DNA of 64,000 nt from Telmatactis stephensoni (taxonomy: Eukaryota; Cnidaria; Anthozoa; Actiniaria; Isophelliidae). The notes below the pieces were generated by a model that did no database searches, was not told where the DNA came from, and saw only the letters and a program-made list of their open reading frames with translations. The position numbers and the translations under genes were made by a program. Positions within the stretch are counted from its first letter, which is position 1. Each line of letters starts with the position of its first letter. The DNA lies in NCBI GenBank assembly GCA_029948255.1, contig JALIZF010001629.1, forward strand, positions 186,001 to 250,000. Direction: 5' to 3'. Shown here in pieces: positions 50,901 through 61,562 of the stretch.

Positions 50901-53900
50901 ATAAGATAAATAAGTTTGCCGGGACCGACCAGGATTCGAACCCACGACCGAAAAGCAAAACTCTCCGGGACAATGCATCCAGACACCAGAGGAGCTGAAT
51001 CATCGCATTGATTTACGGTACGGCTGAAGATTTCGGCCCCAACCCCGTTATCCTTCGGCAGAACACAAGTTACAACGCTAACCCAGCAAGCCGGGCCAGT
51101 GAGGAAGAAATTAGCCGGGTCCTAGTCCATTTATAGCTAATTCCACGCGTTGTGCCACTGCGTCCTACGGATGACGTAGCGGGAAAATTTTGGTACTTAT
51201 GGTAGTCCAGTCTGAACAATAGCCATTGTTGTGTAGATTTATGTAAATCAATCCCTTGGGGACGGGGTCCTTGAGGCACGGACCTAAAAGTTTTTTTTGC
51301 AAAATCGTCCTAACTAACGTGCGAGGCAAGAGTAAAATGATGACTGCATGGCACTCGATGTTCGCCTTCAAAAATATGGCGACTTTTAGCATATTTCCTT
51401 TTCGTTTTAAAGATATAAGCTCTAACGGGCCGTTTTCCGCTCTAGAAAAGTACGATATTGAACTCTGTACATTTCTCATACCTTTGTTCCGAAGTCATTT
51501 GTTCAAAGTCTTTGGTAATTGTAATATAAATTGTAATATAAATTATAAATATTTATCATTTTAAACACTATAACACCATTCCTGTTTTTAGTGCTTATAT
51601 GTTTATTATAATCTTGATGTAGGTCCTGAGAATAACCCAGGATGGTACCTGCCAGAGGACAACGGGACGGGTGAGGTCGCTATTCAAAGACGTAACATGC
51701 CTCTTTTAAAGGACAATATTGACTTGTTCCTATTGAATCCCAAGGCCAGGGTGAGTAAACAGTGGCAGCCAAACAGATATAATGACCATCATTTTTGGTA
51801 CGACAACCGTAATTATCACCGTAATTGTCAGAAAATTTGTTGGTCTGATAAGGGTGCCATACCCGAAATAATCAGACCACGTGCCAAGATTTAGGGGTAA
51901 AGTGCCATAATTTTTCATTTAAATGCGAAAACGTAAAGCTTTGGAATTTCATCTAATGGTTACTCTGCCTACAGGTCCAGAGTATCGTTACATGTCCGGA
52001 TGTCAGCAATCCCCTACCCGGTATCCATGACAACTACAATAACTTATGGTTACTATGCGGTGGTCCTGATAGTACCGGGTTTGTTAATGTTATCCGGGTC
52101 TCCTGTGCCTCCCCTCCTCAAATCGTCGAGTCATTTCACGTGTCTGATTCTCAAATCTTGTGTGGCGAATTTGTCGAGAGGACGTGTTTGGAGGACAAGA
52201 AAGTTAGTGGACCATTGAGTGGCAAGTTTGGTTTTCCGTTTCCTACGGTTTGGCTGGGAACCCAGTCAGGAAAGTAAGTATGGAAGAGTGAATGATTAAT
52301 TTGACTTGAACAATTGTTTTATTTAGTTAAAGCCAGAAAAATGTACAGTGAAAGCCTTGATAAGAAGCGTATTGCCTTTTTCGAAAAGAGGACTTTCTTT
52401 CTTTTCTCTTTGTTTCATTTCCTTCCTATACCCCTTCCTTTTTTCGTCCTTCCTTCCTTCCCTTCCTTCCATCCTTCCTCCCTCCCTCCCTCCCTTCCTT
52501 CCTTCCTTCCTTCTTTTATTCTTTCTTTCCTTCCTTCCTTCCTTCCTTCCTTCCTTCCTTCCTTCCTTCCTTCCTTCCTTCCTTCCTTCCTTCCTTCCTT
52601 CCTTCCTTCCTTCCTTCCTTCCTTCCTTCCTTCCTTCCTTCCTTCCTTCCTTCCTTCCTTCCTTCCTTCCTTCCTTCCTTCCTTCCTTCCTTCCTTCCTT
52701 CTTTCCTTTTGTTCATTCATTGAGACTTATATTCTTTGTATTGATGATGATGTAATGAATGGCTGTTCCATCATCAGGATATACATCTACAATGGCATTG
52801 ACTCTGAGAGACGTTATGTAATGTCAGTCAAACTACCAGACGCTGTCTTTGCTCTCAAGTAAGTACGTTACTGTTTCTCAGACACAAGTACTATTGGAAA
52901 AGCTGAGAGTTTGTCAGAAACTGAACAAGTGCAAACACATTTAGCTTTTTTAGTAACTAAATAGAAACGTGCCAGTGTACTGTGCTCGATTACCAAATTG
53001 TAAACGAGGATTTGTCTGCCAGATGTTAGTACTAAAGAAGCGCTGCTAATGAGCAGTATATCATTCAAGTGTATGCGTTGTTTGTGCTTGTGTCACTATA
53101 GCAACCATATCCTTGAATCGTACTGAAATGGCAAGTGCTTTCATTGCTAAATATTTCATGCAAATGTGGTCGATCCTAAACCATTTCTAGCTAATTTCAA
53201 TATTATGTTTACAGAGCAGTCAAAAGAAAAGTGTTTGCCAGCCTTGGTGATGGAAGTCTTGTGGTGTTCAAACCAAACAAAGGTAATAGAACAACATAGG
53301 GAAAACTGCGCATGCTCGGTTAAATGACGGATGCGTTGGATTATAAACGAATTAACAATGTGCGTAAGAAGTAGGCAACTCTCTATTGTTCAGGGCAGTT
53401 TTAACTCCCCCTCATAAGAATGTCTTGGTTTCCAGAATGATAATATATATACTTATAAGATAACACATGAATGATAATATATATACTTATAATGATAATA
53501 TATATACTTATCATATACTTACTTCGATATCAACACAATATAGCGCGCAAATATAGAGGGTATCGGCCATTGATATCATTCACATGTGATGATATCAAAA
53601 ACAACCAATCAGAGCGCAGGATTTCGATATCATCACATGTGATGATATCAGGTTGATTTTCCCGCCATTCAAGCTACTATGTACTCAGTTGTATCAACAT
53701 GGCAGAATTAACAAGAAGAAACCAAAAAATGATAATAATAATTTAGCTCATTTGTAGCATGTAATTAAGGTATAAGCCTTGTGATATTTCAGTAAAACTT
53801 CAGTTCCATAACGGCCGAGTTGACATATTTATTTCGTTCTTTGGTGCACTATTTGTTGGATGTTCAGCTCAGTAAATCTCAGTAATTATACGATAAAAAG

Positions 53901-56900
53901 AAAATTACACGGCGGCTTGAAGATATGGAGTTTATCTTCTCGTGAAAAGAAATATTTCACTCGTTCGCTGCGCTCACTCGTGAAATATTTCTTTCCACTC
54001 GAAGATAAACTCCATATCTTCGCGCCACCGTGTAATATCCTCTATTTATAAGATAACACATGAATGATAATATATATACTTATAATGATAATATATATAC
54101 TTATAATGATAATATATATACTTATAAGATAACACATGAATGATAATATATATACTTATAATGATAATATATATACTTATAAGATAACACATGAATGATA
54201 ATATATATACTTATACGATAACACATTTTTGAAATAAAATGTACAAAACTCTGTTTTAAAACAAAGTTTCTCTTGTACTAGAAAATCTCGCCCAATCATA
54301 GGCGATCAAAACAATAGCCAAGAAATGCTTTCAATTTGCCATGTTCCCCACATAGAACTTCCGCGTTTCTTAAATTAAAGGAAGGCTTTCATGAAAAGAA
54401 AATCAGATATTGAATAAAATAGAAACAAATGTGCTAACTTTTGAAATTATGGCAGATTTTCGTGTTTTAACCAATGAGATGGATGGATCAAACGATATCA
54501 CAATTAACACCTTTCTGCATTCTATTTTATTTTCTAATAAGTTATTTTATGTATTCATTAGATGGTATCTGGGACTTCAGCAAACCTAAAGCAATTGGTC
54601 TTAGCAAACTTGCTGTCACATCCATGGCATTGGTAGCGGGAACCCTGTGGTGTGGTAGTGGTAACAGTATCCATATATTTGATCATAAGAATGAAACAGT
54701 AAAGGTATTACACAACATTAGAGCAGATTTCGTGTGAGGGAGAAGCACTACGGTACGACTCTCTTCGTATCGTCATACCTTTGAATTGGTTCAGCAGCCC
54801 ATTGCGTGATCTTGTTTGGCTGCATTTTGTGTTCTATAACCGCGTACGGCGTACCGTATGTCAGGCGTATCGTTGGTTTTTCTTACACACGAACGTCACC
54901 TTAACGTACCGTATGTCAGGCGTATCGTTGGTTTTTCTTACACACGAACGTCACCTTAACGTACCGTATGTCAGGCGTATCGTTGGTTTTTCTTACACAC
55001 GAACGTCACCTTAACCGTACCGTATGTTCGGCGTACTGTGGTTTTCTCGTGAAATTTTGCCTTTTTGTATTTTCACGACGAAATTAGTAGCTTATTACAT
55101 TTGGACCTACAATCTGCCACGATAAACCTGAATCACTCCCCCAAGTCCCCTTCCTCTCTGTTGGACCGTGTACATTAGCTACTTTGCTCAGAACGCTAGG
55201 GAATAGCAAAACGCTCTTGCTTCCCACTGATTTGCGCATGTTGGAAATTGTAGCATAAGAAGGAGGGGCCAGAGGATGTATCATCTGAATCCCGGAAAAT
55301 CACTTAATGTATGTTATAAATTATGTTACAGTACGTAATTGAAGTGGATTCTAACGCCAAGACTACCATCTACCACCTTGTTTGCTATGGGATTGGAGTA
55401 TGGGTGTCTCTTTGGAAACAACCAACGATTAAATTGTATCATAGTGAAACAATGGAACACGTCCAAGACATGAATATCGCTTATACTGTCAACACTATGC
55501 AAAAAGGTAAAAATAGAAAAACTCGAAACAAAAAAGCAGTTTTTCGATTGTCCGATTGATTACTGAACATGAACGCAAATCTTGTCGCCTCGCTTTTAAT
55601 CTACTCAAGAGTTAATATTTTGGGGAGCTGATCATCCTATTGCAGCCTAACAGGGTGAATTACGAGGATACGGCTCAACGTGGTCGGGTTAAAGTCCTAT
55701 AAATGGCGCACTATGCTGTCGCCATACAACCCATGTCTGACCAAGAGGAACAACTCGAGATCGAAAGACTGTTGGTTTTAAAGGAGGGAGGAAAATCGGA
55801 GCACCCGGAGAAAAACCCTCCTGGCAAATGAGAGTCCAATTATCTCACCAGCGCCAGAGCTGGGGCTCAAACCTGGACAACATCAGTGACAGGCGAGCGA
55901 TAATCCACTACGCCATCCTACGCCACCCTTGCAACCCCGTATTACATATTACCCAGACCTCCGCTATTGTGAAAAATATTGCGGGGAAAAACTGTGTTCT
56001 ACTGAAATTCGTGTTTTCTGTATTTTTTCAGACATCGATTCTCAGTTCGAGAAAACCAAACTTAACAAACTGTACGTGTCGTGCATGGTGGCAGAGGAGG
56101 GACTACTGTGGGTTGGTACCAGTGTTGGTCTCGTCCTTATTTTTCCGCTCCCGCGCCTCGAGGGAATCCCGCTAGTCTCGGGACGAGCGTGTGTGTCGTT
56201 CCATGCATATCAAGGACGCGTGCGCAGTATGTTCCCATTGAAGAATAACCCAGACGCCGAGATACCAATTGGTCCTGGTCCGGGGAAGAAGAAACGATAT
56301 CAGCTGTTCAGAGAGCACGAGACGCGGGATGCCTGTGTACAAACGGACGCAAGGAATTCTGGGATGAGTTCGTATGTTGCTAACGGTCCTGAGCCTGCGA
56401 GGAGAGGTAAGCGGTCTTTATTCTAGTCTCTGTAGGGATCTCTTTTATAGACGATTTTTCCTTTTGGGGTTTTTCGTCACAGGAAGCCCAATCTTAAGTC
56501 TGATGAGGCGTTATATGTACAGTACATTTATGCTGGTGAATCATCATTCCTTAGTGCCAGTTCTTCAGATCACAAACGGTTCATGCGTATTCTAAAGTTT
56601 GACGTCCTTGCCCCTTCAACCGAAAGTTACTCTTTCAAGTGATTGAACGGTGCGCCCTCTACTGCCCTCTTTCCATCGATGATTAGAGAGAAATCAACAC
56701 GAAGTTTATCAGTCTATTTCATAAGTAGAATCAAGACAGCAAAACCAGGACACTGATACCTTTATAAAAACACTGATACGTTTACCTTTATAAAAACACT
56801 GATACGTTTACCTTTATAAAAACACTGATACGTTTACCTTTATAAAAACACTGATACGTTTACCTTGATAAAAACACTGATACGTTTACCTTGATAAAAA

Positions 56901-59515
56901 CACTGATACGTTTACCTTGATAAAAACACTGATACGTTTACCTTGATAAAAACACTGATACGTTTACCTTTATAAAAACACTGATACGTTGACCTTGATA
57001 AAAACACTGATACGTTGACCTTGATAAAAACACTGATACGTTGACCTTGATAAAAACACTGATACGTTTACCTTTAGAAAAACACTGATACGTTTACCTT
57101 GACAAAAACACTGATACGTTTACCTTGACAAAAACACTGATACGTTTACCTTTATAAAAACACTGATACGTTTACCTTTATAAAAACACTGATACGTTTA
57201 CCTTTATAAAAACACTGATACGTTTACCTTGATAAAAACACTGATACGTTTACCTTGACAAAAACACTGATACGTTTACCTTGATAAAAACACTGATACG
57301 TTGACTTTTATAAAAACACTGATACGTTTACTTTTATAAAAACACTGATACGTTTACCTTTATAAAAACACTGATACGTTTACCTTGACAAAAACACTGA
57401 TACGTTTACCTTGATAAAAACACTGATACGTTTACCTTGATAAAAACACTGATACGTTTACCTTTAAAAAAACACTGATACGTTTACCTTTATAAAAACA
57501 CTGATACGTTGACCTTTATAAAAACACTGATACGTTGACCTTGATAAAAACACTGATACGTTTACCTTTATAGAATGTTTTTAGAATTTGAATTCCGCGC
57601 GCGCGCTGGTAGCGAAAACCATATAGCAATATTTAAATCTTTCAGCGCGCTCAGTGGCTGGTGGGCCCAAGTGCGGAGGAACACGCCACGTCACGTGATG
57701 CGCGTGTCTCGGTTTTCTGGTTATGCGCTCCTGGCTCGCCTTTCACAAAGCACTTACGAGTACTCGTAAAATCGTTTTGAACAAGCATCTTCGTTGAAAA
57801 CTAAAGGAAATTCTCTGAAAATCTCTGCTAAATAACTAGAAATTGCATATTATTAGATACTGATGATGACGACGACGTTGATGATGATGATACTGGCTGG
57901 TTTAATGAAGAGAAAATAGTTTTATCATATATGACCCTTACGGCCCTACTCGAGCGCTCTTAATAAAACCTTTGGAGAAGATGACGTGATCGGGGCCGTA
58001 CGGCTTTGTGCGAACGGGCCAGATAAACCCGTACGGCCCAGGGCCCGGTGGTTCGAAAGCGGGTTACTAATAACCCAAGGTGAACACCAATGGTTTTCTT
58101 TAGATTTAATCCTGCGTTAACGCTAATGGTCTTCTTTAGACTTAGCCCTGGGTTAACACCAATCAAACCGGACAACTGTGCCGTGCTCGTTTACGCGCGC
58201 TTTAATTTTAGAAAAATCAGGTCATATGATAAAATGCTTATTGACTGAGTTATGGTCGGGCCGGACAGGAAAATATTTCGCTCTTCAGTGGTCGTTTGTG
58301 CGTTAGGCATAACCTCGAGCCAAATATTTTCCCGTCCGGTCCGACCTAACTCAGTCAATAAGTACATAGTAAATCCTCGGGAAAACAGATCCAATGTTTT
58401 ACGGGTGCTGGTAAGTTACGTACGCTTTGTACAACAGGGACCTTGTATAGTCATTTGTAATCATATTCTTTTTGTTCTTTGAAACAGCATCAGATGCCAA
58501 GTCATGTACCAACAAACAGGAAGGTGAAGACGATGATGACGTTCATTCCGACGAAGAATTCAACTTTGTCGACGAGAAACAAAACTACATTCATCCTACA
58601 GGTTCCCCGCCAAATACATCTCCAAACTTGTCGGTGACATTCACCCAAGGTACAGATAAGAGCAGTACAATTGGCGCCAATACGTTAACCAATCAAATCC
58701 CAGAATTAGGTGACACTGATTTTGTCAAAATGATGGAAGATTTTCAAGGTTTTGGCAGCTTACCCAAGACCTCGATCCCAGACCCCCCTGATATCTCGGC
58801 CGTTTTAATTACAAAGGATGTGCCCAATGAACTTAAACAAAGTGAAAAGACTGGGGACGACTTATCGACTCCAGCTGACCATAGCCCTAAGAACCTTGAC
58901 AACATTAGAGACTTTAGTGATAATCTTCAAGATAAAAAGAAGGTCGATTTGCTTCCTACAGATCAGAATATTAATACTGGTATTCGACCCGAAGGCGAGG
59001 TCGATACTACTGGTATTCGACCCGAAGGCGAAGGCACTACACCTACTTTCAGGGGCCGAATGGAATCTCAAGGTCAATACGTTATGCTTGAAGATGCACA
59101 GAAAGAAGCCAAAGCAATCGGCGAATCCTTAGATGCAGCTACGAAGCAATTAAACGGAAGTGACGTCAAAGGTCAAAATACGGAAGAATTACAACCTGGA
59201 AGTGACGTCACCCAAGGCTCCCCTCCGTCTTATATTTCGTTAATAAACTCTTCACAGAACACTACAAGAGTTTTTGATTCTGATTCCGATAATGAAGCTA
59301 CCAGAAGTAAAGATGCAAGCTATTCAGTTTTTTCAGATTCTACTTCTGCTGGAGTCCAGTCTCCTGAAGAGAAGAAAAAGGTCACTAGTTTGAAACCCAA
59401 GCTTCCCTTCCCAGTCCTGCTCGTCACTGCAGGAGAAGGACATTCAGATTTGAGAAGAAAAAAACAAGACGTGAAAAATACTGACCCTCGCATTATGATT
59501 TGGCAAATAAGTTAA
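38928..59515 (+). CDS. ARHGEF10: ARHGEF10-type Rho guanine nucleotide exchange factor, 22 exons
   Basis: Activates Rho GTPases by GDP/GTP exchange (family knowledge). Exons: 38928-39894, 40316-40566, 41873-42026, 42225-42406, 45745-45918, 46054-46170, 47359-47451, 47918-48082, 48764-48817, 48890-48978, 49141-49298, 49772-49884, 50144-50253, 50575-50666, 51623-51750, 51975-52273, 52778-52858, 53215-53282, 54562-54704, 55332-55506, 56032-56406, 58488-59515; 5016 nt, 1671 aa. Residues 1-490 are disordered, with Pro-rich and YDEV motifs and an Asp tract. The DH domain is about 493-690 ([17 protein letters not shown] to [10 protein letters not shown]). A PH-like region runs about 702-906 ([13 protein letters not shown]). 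The beta-propeller is about 950-1310 (LFHTE-like [25 protein letters not shown]). An acidic insertion of about 300 aa precedes the final strand ending MIWQIS. Start chosen at the first ATG of the open exon. Vertebrates have two paralogues (ARHGEF10, ARHGEF10L), so this is probably pre-duplication. All phases close. Confidence 0.94.
40197..40279 (+). pseudogene. Degenerate duplicate of ARHGEF10 exon 2
   Basis: TTCAAG/AGCACTATATTGATGCC parallels TTCTAG/AGTACTATATGATGCC of true exon 2 at 40,316. Both continue GATAATGTTGATGATATATC against GATGATACTGATGATCTATC, then CAGACTGGGGATnTnACTTT. In the reading phase from exon 1 the copy meets TAA after eight codons, so it is a pseudo-exon. Confidence 0.85.
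40573..41152. mobile_element. TIR-bearing non-autonomous element, family D, copy 2
   Basis: Left GATTTGCATGTGACGTCATC and right GATGACGTCAGTGCAAACC, with a central palindrome GCCATGTTGGTGTACA / TGCACCAAGATGGCGG. This is the same organisation as 13,443-14,190. ARHGEF10 intron 2. Confidence 0.75.
42057..42112. repeat. (CCCT)n microsatellite
   Basis: CCTT then about ten CCCT units in ARHGEF10 intron 3. Confidence 0.95.
42420..42590. repeat. 17-bp minisatellite in ARHGEF10 intron 4 (left block)
   Basis: Tandem AATAGAGCATACAATAC units starting 14 bp after the exon 4 donor. The array is cut by an insertion at 42,590-43,782 and resumes to the right. Confidence 0.95.
42590..43782. mobile_element. 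Non-coding insertion inside the 17-bp satellite, ending in a long palindrome
   Basis: About 1.2 kb without the satellite. Its right part (43,590-43,776) is an almost perfect palindrome: AAGCAATAGAAGATAG and TATGACTCTACAGGTGAAAT pair with the reverse series at 43,735-43,776, around CTCGCCTACGGCTCG. The word GCTCTATTTCACCGGTA also appears near the left end at 42,643. No ORF. Confidence 0.75.
43783..45115. repeat. 17-bp minisatellite in ARHGEF10 intron 4 (main block)
   Basis: About 78 units of AATAGAGCATACAATAC with ACA/AGT/ATA variants and occasional 1-bp indels. Seventeen is not divisible by 3, so all frames cycle and a 477-codon antisense ORF arises that is not a gene. Confidence 0.97.
45116..45269. 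mobile_element. MITE inserted in the 17-bp satellite
   Basis: Termini GAGTGATTTT(G/C)A(C/T)CGGACTGTGAAA are inverted at the two ends (right end TTTCACAGTCCGATGAAAAT CACTC). TACAATA flanks both sides as a probable target duplication. About 154 bp, non-coding. Confidence 0.85.
45270..45343. repeat. 17-bp minisatellite (right block)
   Basis: Four further units after the MITE, bordered on the right by a family H fragment. Confidence 0.9.
45344..45425. mobile_element. MITE family H fragment
   Basis: GCAGTTTTTGTATAAAAACC, CATGGTTACAGCAG and ACTCATACAAAATCTG keep the order of family H in a shortened, diverged form. Confidence 0.5.
46385..47229 (+). pseudogene. Second non-LTR retrotransposon tail with zinc knuckle and restriction-like endonuclease
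   Basis: The plus strand reads, with frameshifts, [19 protein letters not shown], then [18 protein letters not shown] (CX2CX7HX4C), then HYRPDVTV, a stop, and [15 protein letters not shown] and D-F-S-V fit a PD-(D/E)XK-type restriction-like endonuclease. It differs clearly in sequence from the minus-strand copy at 3770-5190, so two lineages are present. Broken by at least two frameshifts and a TGA. ARHGEF10 intron 6, sense. Confidence 0.75.
48182..48290. repeat. (CCCT)n microsatellite
   Basis: About 22 CCCT units followed by CCTT/CCTG units in ARHGEF10 intron 8. Confidence 0.95.
48490..48745 (+). mobile_element. tRNA-derived SINE, family A (most complete copy)
   Basis: A box TGTAGCTCAGTTGGTTAGC and B box AAGTTCAATTCTC are followed by GACTTCTTTCCATTCC, TTTAAATACCCTTG, GAGCATTGATGGAAAGAG and a T-rich end. 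ARHGEF10 intron 8, ending about 20 bp before the exon 9 acceptor tract. Confidence 0.75.
49393..49530. mobile_element. MITE family H copy
   Basis: Begins AGAGTAGATTTTGTATGAC and ends CACTCATACGAAATGTGGTCT, with ACGGCAGGAATTTCAAAC and GACACGGTCACAGC inside. ARHGEF10 intron 11. Confidence 0.75.
50895..51175 (-). mobile_element. tRNA-derived SINE, family B
   Basis: The minus strand has a B box GGGTTCGAATCCTGG, the shared body GGCTGAAGATTTCGGCCCC (plus orientation) and a second tRNA-like block near 51,120-51,170. Related to 1380-1680. ARHGEF10 intron 14. Confidence 0.65.
52436..52710. repeat. (CCTT)n microsatellite in ARHGEF10 intron 16
   Basis: About 270 bp of near-perfect CCTT. Long Ser/Leu/Pro/Phe and Lys/Glu/Gly ORFs here are artefacts of the repeat. 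Confidence 0.97.
53437..53516. repeat. AT-rich minisatellite, left block
   Basis: ATGATAATATATATACTTAT units alternating with AAGATAACACATGA; the same repeat resumes at 54,048-54,222 beyond an insertion. Confidence 0.85.
53525..54046. mobile_element. Foldback insertion inside the AT minisatellite
   Basis: Ends resemble ATAGAGGGTAT and ATATCCTCTAT. The right part (53,905-54,040) is a long palindrome: TTACACGGCGGCTTGAAGAT faces ATCTTCGCGCCACCGTGTAA around a CGTTCGCTGCGCTC centre. A second foldback around TCACATGTGATGATATCA lies at 53,560-53,650. Non-coding. Confidence 0.75.
54048..54222. repeat. AT-rich minisatellite, right block
   Basis: Continuation of the array at 53,437-53,516. Confidence 0.85.
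54718..54850. mobile_element. Possible family H remnant
   Basis: AGAGCAGATTTCGTGTGAG resembles the family H terminus; the rest is only weakly similar. ARHGEF10 intron 19. Confidence 0.35.
54851..55030. repeat. 55-bp tandem repeat, about 3.3 units
   Basis: Units start with GTACCGTATG at 54,851, 54,906 and 54,961, with a partial fourth near 55,017. They are nearly identical, so recently duplicated. Confidence 0.9.
55690..55930 (-). mobile_element. tRNA-derived SINE, minus strand, family C-like tail
   Basis: A B-box complement GGGGCTCAAACCTGGAC and a degenerate A-box region are followed on the reverse strand by GGAGGGTTTTTCTCCGGGTG. This resembles the tail of the SINE at 37,310-37,600. ARHGEF10 intron 20. 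Confidence 0.6.
56741..57573. repeat. 26-bp minisatellite in ARHGEF10 intron 21
   Basis: About 31 units of ACACTGATACGTTTACC plus TTTATAAAA, with TTTAT/TTGAT/TTGAC and TTTACC/TTGACC variants arranged in runs. Confidence 0.97.
58229..58361. mobile_element. Hairpin MITE
   Basis: CTTATTGACTGAGTTATGGT and GGGCCGGACAGGAAAATATT pair with AATATTTTCCCGTCCGGTCC and CTAACTCAGTCAATAAG. ARHGEF10 intron 21, about 130 bp before exon 22. Confidence 0.85.
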
Positions 59516-60560
59516 GAGTACTTTCAAACCAACAGGGCACCCAGCAGCTGGTAATCGTCATGAAATAGTTTGCCTCGATGTTTTCAATCCTCCAATCTTT
59601 TGTTTTAAAGATCTACATTATTCCAAGATAGATGTTTTCAATCCTCCAATCTTTTGTTTTAAAGATCTACATTATTCCAAGATAGATAGCCATCTCAACA
59701 AGGTTGGCGGGTTTCAAATATACTTTTACAAAGTCACGTGACATGAATACATGTTTATTGTGTGTTCATGATGTGTAGTAGCTGTCAGTTGAGTTGCAGT
59801 CAGGAGACTCAAGAGATAAGAAAAATGATGATTTCTACACCATAATATATCCATGGTCACGTGACATTCCAGCCTTCTCGAGATCGGCTACAACTGAAAG
59901 AATTCTACAAGCAACGATTCGTCTAGAGAATAGAAACAGTTCAGGTCACGCCCTCACTAATACGTATTCGTTTGAAAATGCATATTTTCGATGCGGCTTG
60001 ACTTGGGGAGCCACACAAAACCACGAGGTTTTTCTTCTACGATGTGAAGATCATAGATAACTGGATTAGTTTGGTCGTAGCATGAACTGTTCAGTGTCCA
60101 ATTATATATTCGATTGTTTGTTTAAATTGCAAAAACAGTTATTATATGTTCAAAGGCAACTAAGAGATAATTAAGCATTCAGTGCGTAGCTATGATTTAT
60201 TTTAAAAATGACATCGGAACAGGTACTAAAAATTTGCAAATATTTTGTCTTACTAATTGCTCTATATGTTCTCATCAAAAATAGATATACAAAATAACTA
60301 GTTTCTAAAATTACAAATGTATTATTACTTTTAGATATTTTTAATTTTTCTTGCAAGCACAAGAGATTCATGAATTACAATATATTCTAGGTAGTTTTTA
60401 TTATTGCCTGTGTTAATTAATGCGGACTAATAACAGCTGGTATTTGTATTTTTTTAACTATTTTTATTTTTCACTATGTTGATTTGAATGTGTGTTGTCG
60501 GTGTTATGTTTCTTCATTGATAAGCAAGATTAAACTTTCTGTTTCCATCCAAAGTCTTGT
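59516..60560 (+). other. Probable 3' UTR of ARHGEF10
   Basis: Follows the stop at 59,513-59,515. It contains a 54-bp tandem duplication (GATGTTTTCAATCCTCCAAT..., 59,577-59,685) and a candidate ATTAAA signal at 60,529. An 88-codon ORF at 59,794-60,060 has no recognised similarity and I treat it as non-coding. Confidence 0.5.
60529..60534 (+). terminator. Candidate polyadenylation signal ATTAAA
   Basis: ATTAAA followed by T-rich sequence about 1 kb after the ARHGEF10 stop. Chosen as the likeliest signal by eye only. Confidence 0.35.
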
Positions 60561-61290
60561 TGAATGGTAATCGTTCTTCCTAGAAAGTCAAAAACTCTAA
60601 AAAGTATGGTTTTTACAAACACCCCAAGCTGCTTTACAGGCTCGCTCATCAAGGTCTCGGGCTGCATCACACATGAACTGGCATGCGGTGTTCAAACGTT
60701 TGAGATTTTTCAGTTGTTTTGTTTCGTTTTGTTTGGTTTGGTTTGGTTTTAGTTTTTGGCTTCGTCCTTTTTCACTGGTTGCTACCCCTAACTGGTTGCT
60801 AAAACGAGATCCAATATGGTATAAAAGAAGTAAAACCAGAAAACAGCTTGGGTAAAGGACGAGGCCGTCTTTTCGCGCAGTAAACGAGGGGGGGGGAGCG
60901 AGCGAAAAGACGGCTAATCCAAAAAGGCCCCACGTGTCACAAAGCGTGCGTAAAAATTTACGAGTAATTAGAGTGAATTTGCACAAAAACATCTCGGCAA
61001 AATAAAAAGAAATTGAATATTAAAAGGAACTGGCTGTTAAAGAGACTGAAACAGTTGTAAATCCTCAGAAAAACATCCAATTTTTGTATTTGTATAAAGT
61101 TACACGTAGGTTTTGTTAAACGGGGATCTGGTCTAGGATTGATCGACTGTACGCGGATGATGGGTAACGTTTATTTAAAATGATTTTGAGATATCCGTTC
61201 ACGAAACTATAAAATAATTGAAATCAAAGCTCCCCTTACCTAGTCTATTTAACCTGTAATAGTTTTGTTAGGTTTATTGACATGGATCAA
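60561..61290. other. Intergenic, no gene seen
   Basis: Contains a G-run at about 60,889 and a short palindrome around AAGACGGC/GCCGTCTTTTCGC (60,866-60,915). No coding signal. Confidence 0.5.
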
Positions 61291-61562
61291 GAGACCATAA
61301 TACTAAGAGAGTGAAACTCAGTATTGATGTCTGTGCGATGTTCGTGGCGCCTAAGGCTATTTTTAGTAACTTCGCCATCGCGCGCGCAAGGCACTTAAAC
61401 AATAGAATTTAAACTGTCCCGTCCGCGCGCACGTCAAAAATCAAATTCTATTGGTTGAGGGCCTTGCGCGCGCTATGGCGAAGTTACTAAAAATAGCCTT
61501 AGGCGCCACGAACATCGCACAGACATCAATACTGAGTTTCGCTCTCTTAGTATTATGGTCTC
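61291..61562. mobile_element. Large GC-rich hairpin element
   Basis: Arms 61,291-61,392 and 61,461-61,562 are nearly perfect complements: GAGACCATAATACTAAGAGA against TCTCTTAGTATTATGGTCTC, and GGCGCCTAAGGCTATTTTTA against its complement. The inner stem is CGCGCGCAAGGC. The loop is under 70 bp and itself partly paired (CAATAGAATTT/AAATTCTATTG). Confidence 0.88.

Noticed and set aside
52314..52862. Leu/Pro/Ser/Phe and Lys/Glu/Gly-rich ORFs
   Set aside because: Produced by the CCTT microsatellite; only the last part (52,778-52,858) is true ARHGEF10 exon 17.
59794..60060. 88-codon ORF after ARHGEF10
   Set aside because: No family resemblance, no splice signals linking it to the gene, and the upstream exon already ends in the conserved MIWQIS terminus.
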